The position numbers were made by a program, and so were the translations under genes. Under the pieces are notes generated by a model. It saw only the letters and a program-made list of their open reading frames with translations. It ran no database searches and was not told the DNA's origin. Shown one piece after another: positions 59,699 through 64,000 of a DNA stretch of 64,000 bases. The DNA is from Ilumatobacteraceae bacterium (GTDB lineage Bacteria; Actinomycetota; Acidimicrobiia; Acidimicrobiales; Ilumatobacteraceae): contig JAJTFJ010000003.1 of NCBI GenBank assembly GCA_021298435.1, positions 36,077 to 100,076 on the forward strand. Direction: 5' to 3'. How positions within the stretch are numbered: the stretch's first letter is position 1; the number at the start of each line of letters is the position of its first letter.

Positions 59699-60960
59699 TT
59701 CCCGACCATGTGGTCTTGCCTTCGTCAATCACAGGTATCGAATCACCCATCATCGTGGTCTTTGGTGATCGCTTTCCGATGATTACTGCGCACAAGGTTC
59801 TTGCTGCGTACTCATGTTTCGTGCCTCGCGTGATCACTGGCCAGTTTGATCCCACTCGTCATCGCGCAGTGTGGCCATCAACGGGCAACTACGCACGTGG
59901 CGGCATTGCCATCAGCACACTCATGGGCTCTCGCGGCGTTGCTGTTCTCCCAGCGGGTATGTCACAAGAACGCTTCGACTGGCTCGACAAGTGGGTAAGC
60001 GATCCGTCCGACATCGTGCGTACCGCCGGTACCGAGAGCAATGTCAAAGAGATCTATGACGCATGCAACGAGATGGCCAAAGACCCAGGCAACTTCATTC
60101 TGAACCAGTTCTGTGAGTTTGGTAACCATGCTGGTCACTATGAAGTCACGGGTCGCGCCCTTGCGCATGCGTTCGAACACGTGAAGGCAAACGGGTATTC
60201 CGACATCCGCCTTGCGGCGTTCACATCGGCGACTGGTTCTGCCGGAACAATCGCAGCAGGTGACCGCTTGAAGGACATCTACGGCACAAAGATTGTTGCT
60301 GTTGAAGCTCTCGAGTGCCCCACGATGTTGGAGAACGGTTTCGGCGAGCACAACATTCAAGGAATCGGCGACAAGCACATTCCACTCATTCACAACGTGA
60401 TGAATACAGATGTCGTTGTCGGTGTAACAGATCGCGCAACTGACGAACTCGATGTGTTGTTCAACACTCCTGTTGGCCAGCAGTACTTGTCACAGCGTCA
60501 TGGCATCAGTGCTGATCTTCTTGAGGCACTGACACATTTTGGTTTCTCCGCTATCTGCAATGTCATTGCCGCAATCAAGACCGCCAAGTTGTTGGGATAC
60601 GGGGCTAACGACGCAATTGTCACGATCGCAACAGACGGAAGTGCCTTGTACCCCAGTGAGCGAGTCAAGACTTTGGCTCAGCGCTTTAAGAACAACTTCA
60701 CTAAGATTGATGCAGCTGAAGTGTTCAGCGAACACCTTGGTCATGTCGGCACTGACGGAACCATGGATTGCACAGCGCTCGATAAGAACCGCATCTTTAA
60801 CTTGGGTTACTACACCTGGGTGGAGCAGCAGGGCACCCCATTTGAAGTGTTTGAAGCACGCCGTTCGCAATCGTTCTGGCGCTCTGTGCGTGCGTACACG
60901 CCGGTGTGGGACGAACTCATCACTGAGTTCAATGCTCGCGTCGCAAAAATCTCTCAGTAG
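59692..60960 (+). CDS. PLP-dependent (fold-type II, cysteine synthase/threonine dehydratase-like) enzyme, main body
   Basis: [16 protein letters not shown] (PLP-lysine); [60 protein letters not shown] is the only candidate start near 59692. Confidence 0.8.
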   Translation: MVVPDHVVLPSSITGIESPIIVVFGDRFPMITAHKVLAAYSCFVPRVITGQFDPTRHRAVWPSTGNYARGGIAISTLMGSRGVAVLPAGMSQERFDWLDKWVSDPSDIVRTAGTESNVKEIYDACNEMAKDPGNFILNQFCEFGNHAGHYEVTGRALAHAFEHVKANGYSDIRLAAFTSATGSAGTIAAGDRLKDIYGTKIVAVEALECPTMLENGFGEHNIQGIGDKHIPLIHNVMNTDVVVGVTDRATDELDVLFNTPVGQQYLSQRHGISADLLEALTHFGFSAICNVIAAIKTAKLLGYGANDAIVTIATDGSALYPSERVKTLAQRFKNNFTKIDAAEVFSEHLGHVGTDGTMDCTALDKNRIFNLGYYTWVEQQGTPFEVFEARRSQSFWRSVRAYTPVWDELITEFNARVAKISQ

Positions 60961-60966
60961 GTCTTC

Positions 60967-62253
60967 ATGAGCGGGACCGTCACAGGACTGACATGTTCAG
61001 TGTGCGGGTCTCATCTTGATATCGCTGCACCGTTGTCGTGGAAGTGCCCGAATGCAACGGATGCCGACCGCCATCACGTTTTGGATTTCGATAGTGAAAT
61101 TGATGTCTTTCGTCCCACAGATGATGAGAATCCATTTCTGGCGTACCGGGAGTATCTCGCAGTTGATGCGTATGGCGCGGCACTAGGGCTAGAGACAGCC
61201 ACACGCATTTCAATCATTCAAGAACTTGATGATGCGGTGAGGGCGGTTGATGGAACAGGTTTCGTTCGGACGCCGATGAAGCGTGCTGATGCGTTATCGG
61301 ATGAGTTGGGCTTCACTCCCGACGGCGGAATCTGGATCAAAGATGAGACGCACAACGTTGCGGGCTCTCATAAGGCACGCCACCTCTTCACAGAGTTGGT
61401 GTACCTGGTGATGACAGAGCGTGCAGGTGTTGCGCCGTGGAAGACACCCAGCGAACGTCCGATGTTGGCGATCGCTTCGTGTGGAAATGCGGCAATTGCC
61501 GCAAGCACATTGGCTGCGGCTGTGCAATGGCCGATTGCTGTGCATGTCCCTGTGGCTTCTGCTCCTTCGGTCATCGAGAAACTGGAATCTCTTCATGCTG
61601 ATATTCGCGTGTGCCCACGACTCGAGACGGACCCACCAGGCGATCCATGTGTCCTGCGGTTCCGTGAAGAAGTTGCTGCTGGTGCGATTCCGTTCGGTGT
61701 GCAGGGAACAGAGAACGCATGGTGCCTTGATGGCGGTCGCACCATCGGGTGGGAGATGCTGAAAGAAATCGGTCATCGGGTCGATCGCATCTTTGTTCAG
61801 GTCGGCGGTGGAGCCTTTGCGTCGTCGATTGCAGCCAGCATGCGCAACGTGGGTACACACCCCACGTTGCATGCCGTGCAAGCGGAAGGTTGTGCTCCGT
61901 TGTCTCGTGCATGGGAGCACGCGAAGAACAACGGCGGCACTCGTGACGCGGGTAGCCGCTGGTCGGAGTGCATGTGGGCCTGGGAAGAGGAACCGTATTC
62001 ACTGGCCGACGGAATTCTCGACGATGAGACCTACGACTGGATCGGCATTCTCAATGGAATGTCAGACACAGGCGGCTTTCCTGTTGTGGCCGATGAAGAG
62101 GCAGTGATACGCGCTCATGAAATGGCGTCTCGTTTCACCGACATCAGCGTGAGCCCGACAGGTTCTGCAGGTCTTGCGGGGGTGTTGCAGATGCGCGACT
62201 CAATCGCAGACGATGAACGAATCGTTGTGGTGTTCAGTGGGGTTCTTCGTTAG
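60967..62253 (+). CDS. PLP-dependent lyase (threonine synthase/dehydratase-like) with N-terminal zinc-ribbon-like region
   Basis: LTCSVCGSHLDIAAPLSWKCPN; DETHNVAGSHKARHLF (PLP-lysine); IASCGNAAIAASTLAAA; VQVGGGAFASSIAA. Confidence 0.85.
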   Translation: MSGTVTGLTCSVCGSHLDIAAPLSWKCPNATDADRHHVLDFDSEIDVFRPTDDENPFLAYREYLAVDAYGAALGLETATRISIIQELDDAVRAVDGTGFVRTPMKRADALSDELGFTPDGGIWIKDETHNVAGSHKARHLFTELVYLVMTERAGVAPWKTPSERPMLAIASCGNAAIAASTLAAAVQWPIAVHVPVASAPSVIEKLESLHADIRVCPRLETDPPGDPCVLRFREEVAAGAIPFGVQGTENAWCLDGGRTIGWEMLKEIGHRVDRIFVQVGGGAFASSIAASMRNVGTHPTLHAVQAEGCAPLSRAWEHAKNNGGTRDAGSRWSECMWAWEEEPYSLADGILDDETYDWIGILNGMSDTGGFPVVADEEAVIRAHEMASRFTDISVSPTGSAGLAGVLQMRDSIADDERIVVVFSGVLR

Positions 62254-62276
62254 GCAGTCTTGAACGACTTCTATCA

Positions 62277-62786
62277 TCAAACTTCTAGAAGTTTCCCAGT
62301 TTCGACGTCATACACAAATCCGCGAATGTTCTTTTTGTAGATCACAAAGGGATTGTTCTGAAGACGCTTCATTGATTCGCGCACAGCATCAAACGGGTTA
62401 CTGAAGGCTTCGACAATCCAATGCGGTCTCGTGCCGCAATCCTGTTCAATCTCGTCCTTAAAACCTTCTTCGGAAATTTTCTGTAGCCCGCAATCGGTGT
62501 GATGAATCAGAATGATTTCCTGTGTATTCAAAAGGCGCTGTGACACAACAAGTGATCGCACAACGTCATCTGTCACAACTCCACCAGCATTACGAATGAT
62601 GTGTGCATCGCCGTGGCGGAGGCCGAGCATCTGGAAGATGTCCATACGGCTGTCCATGCAGGCCACGATTGCGAGGTGAAGCAGTGGGGCAAGAGCTAGC
62701 CCTACATCACCGAACTGAGAGACAAAAGTCGCATTATTCAGCAGAAGTTCGGTGGCGCTTGGGGAAAAGTCATCGGAGTGAGGCAC
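62277..62786 (-). CDS. Beta-class carbonic anhydrase
   Basis: AIVACMDSRMDIFQMLGLRHGDAHIIRNAGGVVTDDVVRSLVVSQRLLNTQEIILIHHTDCGLQ (CxDxR, HxxC). Probable GTG start. Confidence 0.93.
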   Translation of the reverse strand: MPHSDDFSPSATELLLNNATFVSQFGDVGLALAPLLHLAIVACMDSRMDIFQMLGLRHGDAHIIRNAGGVVTDDVVRSLVVSQRLLNTQEIILIHHTDCGLQKISEEGFKDEIEQDCGTRPHWIVEAFSNPFDAVRESMKRLQNNPFVIYKKNIRGFVYDVETGKLLEV

Positions 62787-62823
62787 GGCTTCATTCTGCC
62801 TGAGCAGGTAGCCTTTCCCGTAT

Positions 62824-63426
62824 ATGAGCACCCCAGGTTTTCCTGTCAGCCCCGTCGCGCTTGAAGGCGCTGGCGATTCCGGCGCAAACATCTTCAACCG
62901 TCTTCTTAAGAACCGCGTCATCATGTTGGGCACCGATGTCAACGACGACATTGCGAACAGCTTGTGCGCACAGTTGTTGTTCCTCGAAGGCGAAGATCCG
63001 AACGCTGACATCTGGTTGTACATCAACAGCCCTGGTGGTTCAGTGACCGCTGGAATGGCGATCTACGACACCATGCAGTTCGTGAGTTGCGATGTCGCAA
63101 CAGTGTGCATGGGGCTCGCAGCTTCGATGGGCCAGTTCCTTCTCACCGCGGGTGCAGCAGGCAAGCGCTACACGCTTCCGAACGCACGCATCATGATGCA
63201 TCAACCTCTTGCAGGTTTGCGTGGTCAAGCATCAGACATCGCTATTCAGGCCGAACAGCTTCGTTTGACAAAGCGCAAGATGGCAGAACTCATCGCTTTC
63301 CACGCAGGTCGTGACATTGCCGATATTCAGGCCGACAGCGAGCGTGACCGTTGGTTCACTGCCGAAGAGGCAAAGGACTATGGCTTGGTTGACAAGGTCA
63401 TCGTCAAGCGCGGAGAAATTCGCTAA
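62824..63426 (+). CDS. clpP: ATP-dependent Clp protease proteolytic subunit
   Basis: YINSPGGSVTAGMAIYDTM; GLAASMGQFLLTAGAAGKRYTLPNARIMMHQPLAG; ERDRWFTAEEAKDYGLVDKVI. Confidence 0.96.
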   Translation: MSTPGFPVSPVALEGAGDSGANIFNRLLKNRVIMLGTDVNDDIANSLCAQLLFLEGEDPNADIWLYINSPGGSVTAGMAIYDTMQFVSCDVATVCMGLAASMGQFLLTAGAAGKRYTLPNARIMMHQPLAGLRGQASDIAIQAEQLRLTKRKMAELIAFHAGRDIADIQADSERDRWFTAEEAKDYGLVDKVIVKRGEIR

Positions 63427-63432
63427 CTCGAT

Positions 63433-63927
63433 TTACGGGGCAACAGTTGTTGCCACGGGAACTGGCGCAGCAGGAACTGTTGTGGCCGGTGCCGTCGTTG
63501 TCGGAATCGTTGTTGTTGCCACTCGTGGTGGCTCAATGTTGAGCCCGGAACTGATGTCCACTGCGCACGTGCTCTTCACCCAGTCGCGTACTTGTAGGGC
63601 AGATTGATTCGCCGCGTAGGTCGCATCGGCTAACGCTTGCACCTCTTCTGGATTGTTCGTATTCAATTTGGCTGCTTGCTGCAAAAGATCAGTGATGACT
63701 GCCATGTCCTTTTCGATCGTGAGTGGAGATCGTTCAAGAAGGCGTTCATATCTGTCGACCATGGCGTTGACCTCTTTTGATGTCTGCATCCGTTGGGCAA
63801 TGGCAGGAAGTTCCTGCGCTAACTGGCGACAAAAACTGGTGCCGGTCCGTGATGCACCCCCGCATGCCGTGAGTCCGAGGGTCAGTGCGACAACGGTTGC
63901 CCAAGTAGTGAGTCGTCGCGTACACAT
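63433..63927 (-). CDS. Putative lipoprotein with Thr/Pro/Ala-rich C-terminal tail
   Basis: Signal peptide with lipobox LTAC; tail TTIPTTTAPATTVPAAPVPVATTVAP. Confidence 0.7.
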   Translation of the reverse strand: MCTRRLTTWATVVALTLGLTACGGASRTGTSFCRQLAQELPAIAQRMQTSKEVNAMVDRYERLLERSPLTIEKDMAVITDLLQQAAKLNTNNPEEVQALADATYAANQSALQVRDWVKSTCAVDISSGLNIEPPRVATTTIPTTTAPATTVPAAPVPVATTVAP

Positions 63928-64000
63928 CCCGTCGATTATCTCACTCGAGCACCCAAGGGGGACTGCACATGTTCGCAGCCGTTACATCTTCAACTTTGCT

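Noticed and set aside
63969-64000. Start of a plus-strand ORF MFAAVTSSTL.. at the window end
   Set aside because: Resembles a ComM/YifB (Mg-chelatase-like) N-terminus, but only 10 codons are visible; too short to support.

Overview
The window is about 64 kb of dense, syntenic actinobacterial chromosome, probably Acidimicrobiia-like or high-GC freshwater/marine actinobacteria. This lineage guess is inferred from gene content and codon usage only. The left third (1-25.6 kb) is a GDP-sugar/exopolysaccharide cluster: fcl, three GT4 glycosyltransferases, a nucleotidyltransferase, an epimerase, gmd, a flippase, a giant GT2/membrane protein and a phosphomannomutase. Embedded in or adjoining it are F420 genes (cofD/cofE), ftsH, DUF3499, Trm112 and ahcY, an arrangement that recalls the mycobacterial fbiAB/pmm/sahH neighbourhood. 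The centre carries secA-prfB-ftsE-ftsX, then about 20 kb of CoA/lipid genes (crotonases, menB, acyl-CoA ligases, carboxyltransferase, desaturase), kup, malic enzyme and nhaA. These are followed by a tmRNA (ssrA) and smpB. The right end resembles the mycobacterial mec/cysM/murI/rph/rdgB block and adds a tRNA, two PLP enzymes, a beta-carbonic anhydrase and clpP. I saw no CRISPR array, transposon, prophage or defence island. The most notable anomalies are: (1) a tmRNA whose 5' acceptor strand overlaps the smpB stop codon, pairs poorly with the 3' strand and lacks the expected G3-U70 pair; (2) a fatty-acid desaturase whose homologous N-terminus extends upstream of any ATG/GTG/TTG start and sits behind ATG-AAA-TAG; (3) a PLP enzyme split by an apparent frameshift or short deletion; (4) a Leu(UAG) tRNA with a Leu-type D-arm but a 5-nt variable loop; (5) a mec-cysM pair without cysO, plus an operator-like palindrome. 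I found no clear new multi-gene system.
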